Positions 1-12,657 of a stretch of DNA of 64,000 nt are shown in pieces; the first letter of the stretch is position 1, and the number at the start of each line of letters is the position of its first letter. The notes beneath the pieces were generated by a model, which was not told where the DNA came from, searched no databases, and was given only the letters and a program-made list of their open reading frames with translations. Source of the DNA: Perilla frutescens (taxonomy: Eukaryota > Streptophyta > Magnoliopsida > Lamiales > Lamiaceae); assembly GCA_026008535.1 (NCBI GenBank), contig BRKX01000014.1:50579006-50643005 (forward strand), written 5' to 3'. A program made the position numbers and the translations under genes.

Positions 1-1080
1 CGGATTTATGATCTTCATAGCCTAAAAGGAGTCCTATCCTTGGAAACTTCCTAGTCTAGATATAGAAGATTTATTTCCTTGTTGGATGTTTTAATTTTAG
101 AGATAGCTTTTGATATATTAGGATTTATTTTGACTAGAATAGAGATTCCATCTCAGAAACGCAACGCAGCAGAGCAGAGAGACGCAGAGAACAGATTTTT
201 ATTCTTCTATTTTCATTCTTTTCATCGTTGCTACTAAAATAATAATTGGAAGTTCGAATTCAATTATGAATTCGAGCTAGACTCGCTTCCATTCCGGGAT
301 CAACTCACGAAGCTCTGGCCAATTAAATCTGTGAGATCTAAACGTTTTTTCTCGATTAATTCATGCATGTGTATTTATTATCCTCCGTAAGTCGAGTCGT
401 GATTGTTTCGATTAAACCGAGTAGTCGTGAATATTCGGAGTATAGGAATTAATCACTAGCCAATTAATTCGGCCATACGTAATCGTGGTTTAGGATTAAT
501 TAGTGGTAAAATCAGTAGCTAATACTGTGGGGATAATAATCTGGTTCGGTGATCCTGTGTCAGAGTTCGCTAGATTAGAATCGGATTTCTCTCGAGCATA
601 AAGCAATCGGCTAATTAAATCTATAAGAGTGTCTCTTTTGGGTTGTTAGTTGATTAGAGAAAATGTGTGGTGAAGTGTCTTCCTTCCATTCGAGAAAATA
701 TGGAAAAATAGGGATGTGTTAGTAAGTGTCTTCGGTATCCGCAACTGATTTACATGTGATAATTAATTGTATTCTTGAATCGAGGATCAGTATAATTGTG
801 CCAGAGTGGAGTAGTTGATATCCGGAATATTTCTAATTATTTGTTTAAACCCGTTGCTCGTGTGTGTATTTTAATTCCTTGTTATTTAATTATTTTCGTG
901 CACTACAGTTTATACCCATGAATTTCCCCCCTTGTAAAGTTGGTTTCTGCAGATTGGAAGTATAGAAAAATTCTCGCCGGTCCTTTGGGAGACGATCTCG
1001 CTCGCCGCTGTACTGTGCAGCTTGGGCAAACCGACTGCTGTCGGATCTTTTATTTTTGGTGGAAACGACACACCAGGAGT
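1..1080. other. Non-coding left edge, possibly degraded LTR sequence
   Basis: No credible protein is encoded. The stretch is somewhat less AT-rich than what follows and has the look of a retrotransposon LTR or leader near its right end (around 950-1080, a G/C-richer block ending in a purine-rich run), but no terminal repeat partner, primer-binding site or target duplication is visible because the window starts here. The LTR reading is an inference only. Confidence 0.25.
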
Positions 1081-1104
1081 ATATAATAATCTAATAAATA
1101 ACCA

Positions 1105-1748
1105 TGATAAATTCTAAATATAGCCCATGTTTTTCTCTCCACAGCCCCATTAATAAAAAAATATAAATATTAATATAATAAGTCGGTTTTACCCCCATAA
1201 TTCCCAATGCTTAAAAACTTAACACAACCCCCTAAATATCATAGTCTCTGCTTGTGTTTTATAATTAACTTTGAATTATAATAGACCCCATTTTATAATT
1301 AAAAATAAAATAAAGAGAGAACATACGAGAGATACAATCTCGTATCATAGCCTCCATTCATAATCTTTCTCCAGAATATTAAGTAGCTAAATATCATTAA
1401 GGCATGATTAACCATAAATCTTTCTCTAGAATATTAAGTAGCTAAACGTCATTAAGGCATGATTAATATTTGCTCACCTGCTTTCTGATCGTCCATAATC
1501 TATGCATATACAATTCAAATTAACTAAAATATTCAAGAAATTAATTAATGGTTTGCACAATAAATTTATCTATGATAATTAAACGTTAATCATCAAATAC
1601 AAACGGAGGCTATGATATTTAGGGGGCCGTGTTAGGTTTTTAAGTATTGAGGGTTATGAGGGTGAAAATGACTTACTATATTAATATTTATATTTTTTAT
1701 TAATGGGGGTTGTAAAGAGAAAAACGGAGGTTGTGTTTAGAATTTTCT
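1105..1748. mobile_element. Foldback MITE with ~145-bp terminal inverted repeats
   Basis: The left arm (about 1105-1250) and right arm (about 1602-1748) are imperfect reverse complements. Both contain the outer AAATTCTAAA, a TTTTTCTCT block, the AT-rich ATATAAATATTAATATA stretch and an inner CCCCCTAAATATCATAG. There is no coding capacity. Long inverted repeats of this kind suit a Mutator-like or foldback MITE. I could not find a convincing target-site duplication, so the superfamily is uncertain. Confidence 0.65.
1359..1466. repeat. Tandem duplication, two ~54-bp units
   Basis: Two near-identical copies starting at 1359 and 1413 share TAATCTTTCTC, AGAATATTAAGTAGCTAAA and CATTAAGGCATGATTAA. 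They lie in the loop of the foldback MITE. Probably a local replication-slippage product inside the element. Confidence 0.8.
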
Positions 1749-2882
1749 TAAAAAAAATACGTTGATAATATGCAGAAGCCCAAATCAAAAAAAGTAAACA
1801 GTTCAAAACACAAAGCCCAACCCCGAATTTATTAAATACTTAAAAATATTTCTGAAAAACATGTTCACTAGGATTAAAAAATTTATTGAAAATTATAATT
1901 AAACAAATAAATTTACTTCTTAATAGACCCATATATTTTTTGAGAATATATTATTTTCTTTGATAATAAATTAATATTTAATGTAAACATATTAAATAAG
2001 GGAATATTAGTAAATGAGCTAAATAAATATAGAAATTTGTCTATATATTGAGACATAAAAAAAACTTATATAAATGGGATAGAGGGAGTACATGACAACT
2101 TGATGGCCTTTGATTTAGTGTACGTACATGGACTTTGTCGTGGATGTTTTATCTCCCTTTTTCTTTTTCTTTTTTTTTAATTTTTTTTTTCTGAGCCGAG
2201 TGATTTTGTTTTTTTGGGCCATAAAGATTTTAAATTCTTCTCATGATTTGTGTGAATTTTCGAAAAGGATATATGATAATATTTTGTTTCTAAATTAATT
2301 TATTGTAGGACCTATAGTTATAACTCCACATTTTATTCTTTGTTGAATTTACAATGCAAGATTGTTTATATATTATGCATAAGGGATTTGCAATGTTAGA
2401 TTGCATGTATTGTGTAATGCAATGGACAATGGAAGTTAAAAAGACTCCATAAATATTTTAATACGTTACTGTTTTCTCATGGCTGCAATATTTAAGTTAT
2501 TAGTTGATCACTTTATATACTGAAATAATATTAGAGTGTAACACAAATTTTTTTATTTAATTTGGTAAAACACAAAATAGTGTACAAATAATATATTTTT
2601 TGGATCAAATTGTATTTATTGGATCTAGTCTCTATTGTCCTCTGATTCTTTTCTTCAAACCTTGATGTTCAAATAGTCTTTAAAATTTTTAGAGTAAATT
2701 TGTCTCTTTGATTTTTCGGATCAAATTGTGTTACAACAAACTTATACAATGCAATGAGAAATTTAACGAGAGGCCACATAATAGGTGTGATTTAATAAAA
2801 AAATTATTCTCTCTAATACTTGATAAAAGATTAATTTCCTTTCCAGAAATTTTAATTTATGTTACACGAACTCTACCCTATA
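1749..2882. other. AT-rich intergenic DNA, nothing recognised
   Basis: Low-complexity A/T-rich sequence with poly-T runs near 2160-2190. A short open frame around 2708-2914 has no domain or signal features and is treated as chance. No promoter, RNA gene or complete mobile element is supported. Confidence 0.5.
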
Positions 2883-3795
2883 AAATTGTTAAATATATCG
2901 ATCCCAATTCCTAATACAACTCTACCATTTAAGTATATAAATGAACCAATGAAGAACCATGATCATGCAACTCAGTTGATATTGCTTCCTTTTTAAAGGT
3001 GAGAATCCATGTACGGATCGAAATCCCACATCCTCAAACTTAAAAAAAATATACGAAGATTGAATATAACACTTCTTTTAAATCCATTCAAGATTGCCAC
3101 ATCATCAACATATATAATACGTAGCCACGTCATCAACATACATAATATGTCACACTGCAAACAACATCCGTACAATGTCTCCATGAAGCACGTAACATAA
3201 AGTCGACTCACATTTAACAAAACAAAGCATACATAAAAGCAATATTACAAGAAGCCAAATATGGAAAATAAGTAATGTTTTTGGCCATGCAAATCCAACC
3301 CTTCTGTTCGCTTCCTTTTCTACGGCCACCTCACCTGTCTCCTACATGAGATAAACAGTAACTTGAGAGGGATGTTGTAATGAAAATGCTAATTAAATTT
3401 AGAGGCTACCGATATTTAAAATCTATTTATCTTGTACTTAACATTCACATGTGCAATAATTGTAAAAACAATAGTTAGAAACTTAGAATATTATAATATG
3501 GTAGAATGAGAGTTCATGTCATTGATCTGTACTCTCTTTTTTTTTGCAATAAAGCCTTTTTAAATAATCATAATCAATTTATTCACTTTCAAAATAATAT
3601 AATGATATAGTAGAATGAGAGCTCAATATTATGCCATTTACTGTGCAAAACCTCATTGTGGGAAGTTCATAGTAATACATTACCGTATTTAGCTACATAA
3701 AATTGTTGGTGTTGATCATATATAAAATTGCAAAAACAATAGAAATTCCAATAAAAGAAATGAAAAAGGGTTTACCACATCAAAATGTTGAAGAA
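2883..3795. repeat. 3' flank of the NLR gene, duplicated at 15086-16010
   Basis: This downstream flank aligns by eye through most of its length with 15086-16010. Both contain AATACAACTCTACCATTTAA, the ACGTAGCCAC.TCATCA block and GGTAGAATGAGAG. It is non-coding and shows that the NLR tandem duplication took in 3' flanking DNA as well as exons. The short frames in it on both strands are shadows. Confidence 0.75.
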
Positions 3796-5521
3796 TTATG
3801 AATTTGGTTCCTCCTCAATTTCACCCTTTCTTCCTTCTTCTTCAGTAATTTTTTTCCTGATTACATTAGTGCCAAATTGGATCAGTGAGTTGGTCTGTTT
3901 ACGAGCAAACTTAATTTAGATTGCTTAATTAGTGATTGTAGACAGCAGTGATCTGATAAGCAACTCAAATCCAGATTTAACAATTAGTTGACGATTACTG
4001 TGTCTAAAAGTAGGGTGTTTGCTGATGAATACACAGTTATTCCTCAAGGTTGCTAACAATTAATTTAGAATGTTAGCTGTTCTTACCTTTGTTCCTCTTC
4101 TTCTTCTTCTTCTTCTTCTTCTTCTTCTTCTTCTTCTTCTTCTTCTTCTTCTTCCTGATTATATTAGTACCAAACTGGATGAGTGAGTGGGTCTGTTTAA
4201 GAGCAAACTTAACTGTAGCCATCAAATAACAAAATCTATACAAGGAAGATTATAGATCTCCAATATCAATTATTGATCTAATATTCGTGACTACAACCCT
4301 CTGTTTCTAATCATTCCTCAACTCCAACCACGCCATCTCTCCTTAATCCAATCGAAATTATGAGACATGAGTCTCAAGATATTTACTATTACATGAATAA
4401 CAATTATTCCTTATAAGTTGCTAACACATACAATCTTTTTGGACCAACAAAGGGAGCAAATAGACACAATTAATCAACATGGAAAAGAAATAAGAATATT
4501 TAATCTAAAATGTTAATCAGTTGTTCTTACCTTTACTCTAGCTGAATGTTGCAGCAGCGCGCCATTCAAACCATTTGCTGAACCAAAATCATCACCGTTT
4601 ATTTCAACAGTTTCCAGTTTTGGTGTAATTAGGGGTCCCAAGGTGAATTTTTCCATATTATCGCACCCCGAAATTTCAACTTTTGTCAATGAAAGCAACT
4701 CAACGTCACATTTCAATTCGCAAAAGCTCACCAATTTGTCTAAATCCCACAGCCCAAGTTCCTTCAATTTAGGAAATAGAATAGTCGTCGTACTCTGACC
4801 ACCACCACTGCTCACCACATTCTCCTCCTCTTTCTCGTCTTCAATCACTTTTACCATCTCATTACAACTATATATATCTAATTTTTTGAGATCGACAAGA
4901 TTTTGAGCAATTGAAGACGAAAATAAACTCATATGACCATCATAACTACTGATTGTTAGGTATTCCAGTCCAGCGAATGAAACCTGCAATTCAAATAATC
5001 TACTAAGTACCCTAGGAGTAACTTGATAATAAATTAAAACTAAATGAAAGAAAAGATTGGTGATTCATAATTTACATTGGATCCCGAGTTGAATATCTTC
5101 ATAGTAGAGCACTTGAGAATAAACAACATCCGGCAGCTCACATCACAATTCCATTCGCAAAAGCTCACTAATTTGGGTAAAGCATCCAACTGAAGCAGCA
5201 GCAATTTAGGAAATAGAAGAGTCCTTTGACCATCACCACTCACGACTTTCTCCTGCTCATCATCTTTAATCACTTCGACCAATTCATCACAGTTACGTAC
5301 TCTTAACACTCTGAGACTGGCAAGATTTCTAGCAATTGAAGATGTAAATGAACTCATACTGCCGGCATACCCATTGATGTCTAACTCTTCCAGTCCATTA
5401 AAGAAGGATACTGCAGAAATTTTATGACCACAAAATGGATTCCGATTGGTAGATAATTTCTTCAGGCTACCGAATGACATCTGCAATTCAATAATCTAAT
5501 CACTACCTTGCAACTAACTTC

Positions 5522-5567
<46 letters not shown>

Positions 5568-8500
5568 AATTCAATGAAAACAAAAAGTAATGGGTCATTC
5601 ATAATATCAATATGTTATATGCCTGTATCAGACGCAAACAGAGAAAATGAACAAATGTGGTACTTACATTTTGTGGTTGGCAAAAGAGATGTGAAGAATG
5701 ATCATCATCAATGTCTGGATTGCTGGTGTCTCCCGAGTTGTTCTCATTACTTGAAACCATACTCGTCATTTTCGGGCATTTTTCGATCTGCATTTCCGTC
5801 AGTAGAGGGAATTCAACGCCTTCAATTCCTTGATACAAAGTTGCAAGATTTGGCAGGTCCCTTAACTCAACCTCCTTCAGTTTTGGGAACGATTTTGTGA
5901 TATGATGATTTCGTATTTCACTATTGCTTTTGTTTTCGTCATCTTCGTTCCACAAAAACACTTCTTTCATCATCTCACATTCCGAAACACGAAGAATTTG
6001 GAGCTGTGGAAGGCAACCCATTCCAGCAATTGACAACTGGCCTAGATTGGGTAGGTGGGGACAATCACTGATAACTATGGAAGAAAGATAGCTAAAAACT
6101 GGAACATAATTGTTTTGACGTAGGCTACTGCTCTTCCACAATTGCTTTAGTGCCCGCAAGCCTTCAAGATTCAATTCCCTGAGATTGTGGAAAGAATTGG
6201 ACGAAATTGGACCATCCAATATCTCTTCTATTTCTGGAAGACAGTAAAGGGTCAGATGCTCTATGAAAGGGAACACAGTAGCACCATCCATTGTTGTTCT
6301 TGTTCTAACAATATTCTTCATAGTCTCACACTCACCCACCATCAACCACCTAATGTTTTGAGTTTTTGCCAAGTCCACATTATTTGCACCATTTCCTATT
6401 AAACGTAGACATTCAGTATCACTTAGAATCAGCCTCTCAATCCAATCTCTTAAACAAGTTTCTCCCAGCCCGCCTACACTCATTTTTTTGTCATGCCTAG
6501 TTCCGTCCCACTTTTTATTCATTTTTTTGATGGACCAACTAAGGAAGAAATAAGGTTTTACTGCATGAATTGAGATCTGAAATCTCTCCAACTTTGATGA
6601 AAGCTGCATTTTTTCCACAACAAATGCAGGATTCACGATCTCAATCTCCAAGGAGGTCAAATTGGTCAACGCCTCCAGCTCTGTCAGCCCTGCATTCACA
6701 TTCTCTCCTTCTTGAATGCCCCATCTTTGGAAGCTCCCCAACATCTTCAACTCTTCCAACCGAACTAGACTTGATATGATTCCCGGACCCATTCTTTTGA
6801 GCTGACGACACCGTGTAAGTTCCAACAATTTCAGGCGGTTTAATCCCTTTATCTCCGGTGGTAACTCCTCAATCGAACCACAATCACGACAAATGAGAAT
6901 CTCAAGATTTACCAACTCCCCAACAGCAGACATTGTCTCCAATCCCCCACATGATTCTAAGACCAAAGTGTTGAGATTTTTTAATGACTCTGTTGTGCGT
7001 GGCAGTGATGTCAATGACGGGCAATTCTCAATGGACAACACCTGGAGATCTCTAATTCCTTCAAGAAATGTATCGTCCAATTTGAATCGTTCATCCACTA
7101 AATTACGAATCAAGAACAGAAGACGCAAGTTTCTTAACCTGGCAGGAAGGTCAATTCTTTCTTCCACTAGCTGAAAGGAAGAAAAACTCCAAATGCAATC
7201 ATTGTGCCTAATATATCCTTCTTTTTTAGCAATGAATATGGATACATCACGAACAACATCATGCATTCGAACATAATCTTCATTATGACCTTCTAACAAC
7301 AAAGACCGATTTTTAAGCATCTGAATCAATGCCCGCATCCTATTCCTTGCTTCTTCCAACTTTCTGATGCCTTCTTCAAATATGCCTAATCCCATACAGA
7401 AACAAGTCAAGTACTTCAGACAAATATTAGCATCTTCAGGAAACAAACAACAAAGCAAGAACACAGATTTAGCATGCTTTGAGCCCAAGGCATCGTAACT
7501 TAGTTTTAAGGGATTGTAAACTTCTACAATAATTCCTTCAATATCTGGATTGCCTTGCTTCAATTGTCGTAGTGCATCTTTCCAAATACATGCATCATTC
7601 TCATCTTTTAGGGCCGCACCAACAGTTGTAAGGGCGATCGGCAATCCTCTGCACTCTTCTACGACTTGTTCTGCTAAAGAAATCAACTTAGTATCATCGA
7701 CACATGTGCCAACTCTCTCTCTAAACAGAAACCATGCTTCTTCTTCAGAAAGTACTTTCATTCCAAAAACCTTTTCAACATTCATTGCACGCAATACATC
7801 ACGATTTCGAGATGTTAATAGGATTGTGCAGCCTTTGCAATCACAAGGTATTCCTAATTCCTCTAGCTCGAGTCTTTCCCAAACATCATCCAAAACTAGA
7901 AAAATTCTCTTTGTGCCACTTAGTCTAGCACGCAATTTTTGAACCCTACTAGCCTCCGAAGTTTCCCCTTTCAGATCCAAACCTAGTGATCCACTGATCT
8001 CATTCTGTATTTTCAACTTGTCTACTGGTTGGCTGACCACTGCCATCACAACTTCTTGGAATACATACTCCTCCGATGCTCTGTTCATGATCATTTTGGC
8101 CATGGTAGTCTTTCCTAGACCTCCCATCCCACATATCCCTATCATATTCACATCTCCACCTCTCAAACTAGTCATGATGTCTTCTTCAATTTGTTTTCTC
8201 GAGTCGAATTCATATGTATTCACTCCTAATGGAGTTGTCGTCTTTGCTGGTGGAGGTCCTCTGTGGGATATAACATCAAAGTTACATTGGCCTCGGAGCT
8301 CTTTTATACAATCAGTGGTTTTCTTAGCTCTCCTGCTAAGAGAAAAACGAGCTCTAAACTTCAAATATCCGCTTTCCAGATTTGTAGCGTCATTCAAAAT
8401 TCCATTTGATTTGTCTTTGATGTCGTTAGACTTTATTAACCAAGCCTCAACCTCACGGGCAATGACTTGTACATCATCTCTTGCTCTCTCAACTTGCTCC

Positions 8501-8664
8501 TGCAGGTCTCCTGCTGCATTTTGTAGTTCCTCGACTTCCACTTTAAGATTAGCGATGTTGGTCGTGAAGCAACAAAGGTAATTGAATTGACGCATGATTG
8601 GTGCACCAACCCATCTCACAACTTCTATAGCTGGTCCAAGAAAACCCGCCACAAGTTCTGCCAT
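3796..8664 (-). CDS. CC-NB-ARC-LRR disease resistance protein (RPS2/RPS5-like CNL), five exons, 1,327 aa
   Basis: Predicted intracellular immune receptor that senses pathogen effectors and, in this family, switches on ADP/ATP exchange in the NB-ARC. Minus-strand exons inferred from GT-AG sites and phase: 8664-5668, 5480-5076, 4983-4531, 4154-4087 and 3856-3796; the total of 3,984 bp stays in frame. Seen in exon 1: coiled-coil region (about 1-110, with EVEAWL near 71-76), P-loop GMGGLGKTT at 179-187 (Lys185), kinase-2 LVLDDVW at 256-262, GLPIAL at 340-345, CLFPED near 406-411 and MHD at 467-469, then irregular LRRs. Exons 2 and 3 add LRR units ending in FCE.(N/K)CDV. Exon 4 encodes 21 consecutive Glu and exon 5 a Lys/Glu-rich end with the stop at 3796-3798. 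No disabling lesion was seen. The class rests on clear motifs. The last two exons are an inference, supported by the same phase and layout in the paralogue at 16011-16308. Confidence 0.88.
4097..4154 (+). repeat. (CTT)n microsatellite inside NLR exon 4
   Basis: About nineteen uninterrupted CTT units. Read on the minus strand they are GAA codons of a 68-bp exon (4154-4087) bounded by an AG acceptor and a GTAAGA donor, giving a glutamate run in the C-terminal tail of the NLR. Length polymorphism here would change protein length without breaking the frame. Confidence 0.8.
5526..5564. repeat. (AT)n microsatellite in NLR intron 1
   Basis: About nineteen AT units within the intron between exon 1 (ends 5668) and exon 2 (starts 5480). 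The paralogue has a shorter (AT)n at the equivalent site (about 18003-18027), so the array predates the gene duplication. Confidence 0.85.
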
Positions 8665-10302
8665 TCTCTACAACTCCCTTTCACTGTTTTTGTTCCAAAT
8701 GAGAAACAATTAAACATTATAGACGAAGATTAATTATCCTTGTAGAAATAATTTAATTTACAATTTATTTTCTTACATTATTTACATTAATGTAATAGTT
8801 AGTAGTTCAAAAATTGAGATTAGATGAAAGCTTAGTATCCTATGTATCTATAAAGATGAGAACGCAACACTACACAAAAAAGAATTTTGGCAATATACTA
8901 GTCTTCCTCAATATTTGTGTTTATAGTTTTTCCTTCATTCATGATGTTCTCCACATTCTAACAATCCTACACATACGCTCAACATTTTGAGAACTGAATA
9001 TTAAAACAAACAATAGAAGGCACGATTTCCTGCAGCTATATGAGCCCAGTTAGTTTTCCACCTTCAACAGTAGCTCTCCACCTAAATCACAAATTTCTGC
9101 AGAAATACTACACAAAAGTAGAAAACACTGAGAAAAAAGGTGGTGCGGGCGACGGAAGGGAGCTGGAGGTTGGAAAATGAAGTGATGAGAGAGAGAGAGG
9201 GATAGGTGGGAGCAAGTAAGGTGAATTATGAAGATTGCAGAAGCTAATAGAAATGGAGTGCAGAGGTGGAAGTACTATGAAATTTCCCATTTGTGTTAAT
9301 TTATTTCTTGATTGTTCGTGGTAATTTCTCTTTTAATTAATTTCTCAACCATTAAAAATGATAATTGAGTCTAATTATTCTATCAGTAGCATAAAAAAAT
9401 TCAGTTTATTTAAACAAAAATAAAATAAAATTAGACCACTACACATATATCAAGGCAAAATCGTAAAGGGCAAAATTGTAATTAAAAAAAAAACTAAAAG
9501 AGAGACGTAAATATCATATAATCAATTCGAGCAGACAAACAAGAAAAGGTGAGTTTCTGCCAAGAATTGAATGCAACAAATTAAAACAAAAAATAACTAT
9601 ATTGTCTCAAACAAAAAGTTCTTTGGAAAAATATCTATATAGACAAATATAACACAACTGTTACCCTTAGATACTAGCCCTTTTTTAGCACTAACTATAG
9701 ATCTAGACCAAGACTCACTAAAATATCACAAACATCCTCTAATTATTGGAGATCAATTATCTATAAAAATTAATTATTGAGTACGTGTCGATGTGGTACA
9801 TATGCAGATGATCAATGTGTTAAAATAGGGGAATTAGCTGTAATGTTAAAATAATCAAACATTACAGCTGAGATTTAACACAAATAATGAATTAAATAAT
9901 AAATGAATATTGTTGATATATATTTATGCAAACTAAACTACACACACCTTTATTAAAAATTTAAAATGGTAGCTTAGAAGGCGGGAGAGATGGCTGATCT
10001 GATCTCAAATGGAATTATGATGAACTATATTCGCATTGCATGTTCTACGTTTCGTCTTTTAATGTCATTGTCGTCCGGTGCTCGGAAACCGGCCAAAACG
10101 CCAGAAAACATAAAAATAAAGGGGCGCCAATTGGCCCTCAGTTAATATGTTATTAATTAGGAACTTGGTCTCTTGACTCTTCCTTATGTTTTGGCTTATG
10201 ATTAGGACCCTAGTATGTCACTAAGATATGATCTTTATAAATAAGTCCTTACCCAAGATGGTAGACTTAGGACGACCAGCTTATGATTAAAGTTTCAACT
10301 AT
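8665..10302. other. NLR upstream region and intergenic DNA
   Basis: Promoter side of the minus-strand NLR. No strong TATA box close to the start codon was found; a TATAAA on the minus strand near 8925-8930 is a weak candidate. The rest is AT-rich intergenic DNA up to the CACTA element. A GA-rich stretch at 9185-9205 gives a spurious Ser/Pro-rich frame on the minus strand, which I do not consider a gene. Confidence 0.4.
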
Positions 10303-11826
10303 CACTACCAAAAAACCGCGTTTTAGCGATCGATTTTAACGACGGACTCGCGTCCGTCGCTAATGGTGACGGCTTAACGACGGATAGTCCGTCGTTACAT
10401 TTTTCAACTATTAAAGTTGGCGGAAGTGTTTCTCACTGAAACATAACGACTGATTAGAGACGGATTATCCGTCGTTAAATTAATTATATTTTTTTTATTT
10501 ATTAATTATTTAAAAATATAAAACTAACGAAGGACGTATCCGCCGTTAATATTTTTGATTTAATAATTAATTAAAAATATAAAACTAATGACAAACTTAT
10601 CCATCGTATTTTCTAATTTATTAATTATTTAAAAATATAAAACTAACGACGGAGGTATCCGTCATTAATATTTTCCAATTTATTAACTATTTAAAAAAAT
10701 AAAACTAATGACGGACTTATCCGTCGTTAGTATTTTCTGATTTATTAATTATATTAAAAATATAAAACTAACGATGGACGTATCCATAATTAGTATTTTC
10801 TGATTTATTAATTATTTAAAATATAAAACTAACAACAGACGTATCCGTCATTAGTATTTTCTGATTTTTTTATATTTTTTTAAATTTGAATTTTTTATTT
10901 TTTTTAATATTTCAATTCCCAATTATTACTTAATTTGCGAATTTTAAATTAAGTTTTTTAAAAAATTTTAATTTTTTTATTTTATTTTTTAATATTTATA
11001 TTATTTTTTAATATTTTTTATTTTTAATTTTTCAATTACTAATTAATTACAAATCTTTTTAATATAAATAATTTTGTATTTATTTTATATTTTCAAATTT
11101 ATTTTATTTTTAATTTTTGATTTTTTATACTATTTTTTAATAATTTTTTTTATTTTTCCATTTCAAATTAATTACGAATCTGAATTTTTTAAATATTTTT
11201 ATTATATAATCTTTAAATTTTTTTATTATTTTTTATTATTTTTATAATAGTTTTTTAATAATTTATATCTTTTGTTATTTTTAAATTTCTAATTAATGAC
11301 TTTTTTATAATTTTTTATTTTAATAATTTTTAGGACTTTATATTATAATTAATTAATTTCGTAATAAACATTCAGTGATAATATATTTCATGTGTATATA
11401 TATATATATACACACACTACTTCTATATTTTAACAAAAATACCTAGTAGCCTACATGGTTAGAGCTTCGAGGTGTAAGGACTTTCATTACCAAATTTCGC
11501 TGAATTAGTTCAACCTTCACACTATCAGCTTAGGCTCAGCTCGGCGGCTGGGCTTTAGCCGTGGCTCATGCCCTTGGCTTGGCTCGCACATTTTTTTTAA
11601 TGACGGAAAAATTCCGTCGTTAAATTTATTATTATTTTATTTCTCTCGATAGAATTTGGTAATAAGTTAGAGACATAATTTTCTCATCGTTAACTTTTTC
11701 CGTCGTTAATTTTGAAGTTAAAATGACTAACGACGGATTGAATCCGTCGTTAAAATAATTTAACGACATATTTTTAATGTTTAGCGGTGGAAAAATCCGT
11801 CGCTAAAATGAGGATTTTTTGTAGTG
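10303..11826. mobile_element. Non-autonomous CACTA (En/Spm) element with TAT target duplication
   Basis: Starts CACTACCAAAAAA and ends ...TTTTTTGTAGTG; the termini are imperfect inverted repeats that continue into TTTTAGCGA on both sides. It is flanked by TAT at 10300-10302 and 11827-11829, the 3-bp duplication expected of CACTA transposition. Sub-terminal arrays of AACGACGGA and TCCGTCGTTA motifs repeat many times in both orientations, as expected for transposase-binding repeats. The 1.5-kb interior is AT-rich with no transposase ORF, so it depended on an autonomous relative. Confidence 0.9.
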
Positions 11827-11829
11827 TAT

Positions 11830-12316
11830 TATAGCTATAAGGTTGGTGATTTCTAACCAACACATGTCTTTATGTTTCAAAATGTCTTATGTTTATGAGA
11901 TAAAATATTTTTATGTTAAAGCATGTTGCAAATTATTCTTTTTATGGCTCATTGGAAGATATTAAATTCTATGATTCCAATTATGGCACTACGGTACAGT
12001 ATGACATTTCAGTACAAATACCACATGCACTTCGGTGAAATTCATATTTATATAATAGAGAACCATATTGAGTTAATTTTCCATATGTTAATGAGCAGAC
12101 ACCTTTATGGGCATTATAGTATATATATATATATATTTAGTATGCAAAATATTTATTAAATGATCAAGTATATTTTTGAGATTGAAACTCCCACTGAGCC
12201 TATCTATTTTTTCAAAATACATTTTGGTACATGATGAAAGTTTGCGGCTGACGTGGACCAATGAGACTTCTTATTTCATTGACCATTATATGATTTCTAA
12301 TTATTGATTATGTGTA
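11830..12316. other. Intergenic DNA, nothing recognised
   Basis: AT-rich, with an (AT)n run near 12119-12135. One open frame across 11923-12159 has no recognisable domain and a low-complexity end, so no gene is called. Confidence 0.45.
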
Positions 12317-12324
12317 GTTTGTAT

Positions 12325-12657
12325 CAGAAAATTTTACTTTTGGTCCCACATGACATGCCCGATTTTGGTCCTAATACTAACATTTTTGATCCCATAAAAT
12401 ATGAAGTATCATTTTTAGTCTCACCGTTACAGTTTTCATCAAAAGTACTATTGATTTTGGTTTCATTTTAGTATCGATTTTGGTCCCAAAAAAATCCATT
12501 AAATATTCAAAAATTTCCAGAAAATCTTTAATAATGATTGGAGGTAAAATTGAAACTCAGCTAGCCACCAACAATTTCTATAATCTTGTAAATAAACTCA
12601 ACCCAATTTTCAATCAATAAATCATGTCCCGTGGGACCAAAAGCGATATTTTCACTG
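12325..12657. mobile_element. MITE with hAT-like features
   Basis: Terminal inverted repeats of about 30 bp, with CTTTTGGTCCCAC at the left and GTGGGACCAAAAG at the right, bounded by CAG...CTG. The flanks GTTTGTAT (12317-12324) and GTTTGTGT (12658-12665) match at 7 of 8 positions, consistent with an aged 8-bp hAT target duplication. No coding capacity. The superfamily call is an inference from TSD length. Confidence 0.55.

Noticed and set aside
3009..3220. Overlapping small frames on both strands, also near 15121-15465
   Set aside because: They lie in the duplicated NLR 3' flank and the reading frame is not preserved between copies.
8018..8581. Long plus-strand open frame (187 codons)
   Set aside because: Antisense shadow of the coiled-coil/NB-ARC coding sequence of the NLR; no domain of its own.
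9108..9290. Minus-strand Ser/Pro/Leu-rich small protein
   Set aside because: Low-complexity reading of GA-rich DNA, no conserved copy and no supporting signals.
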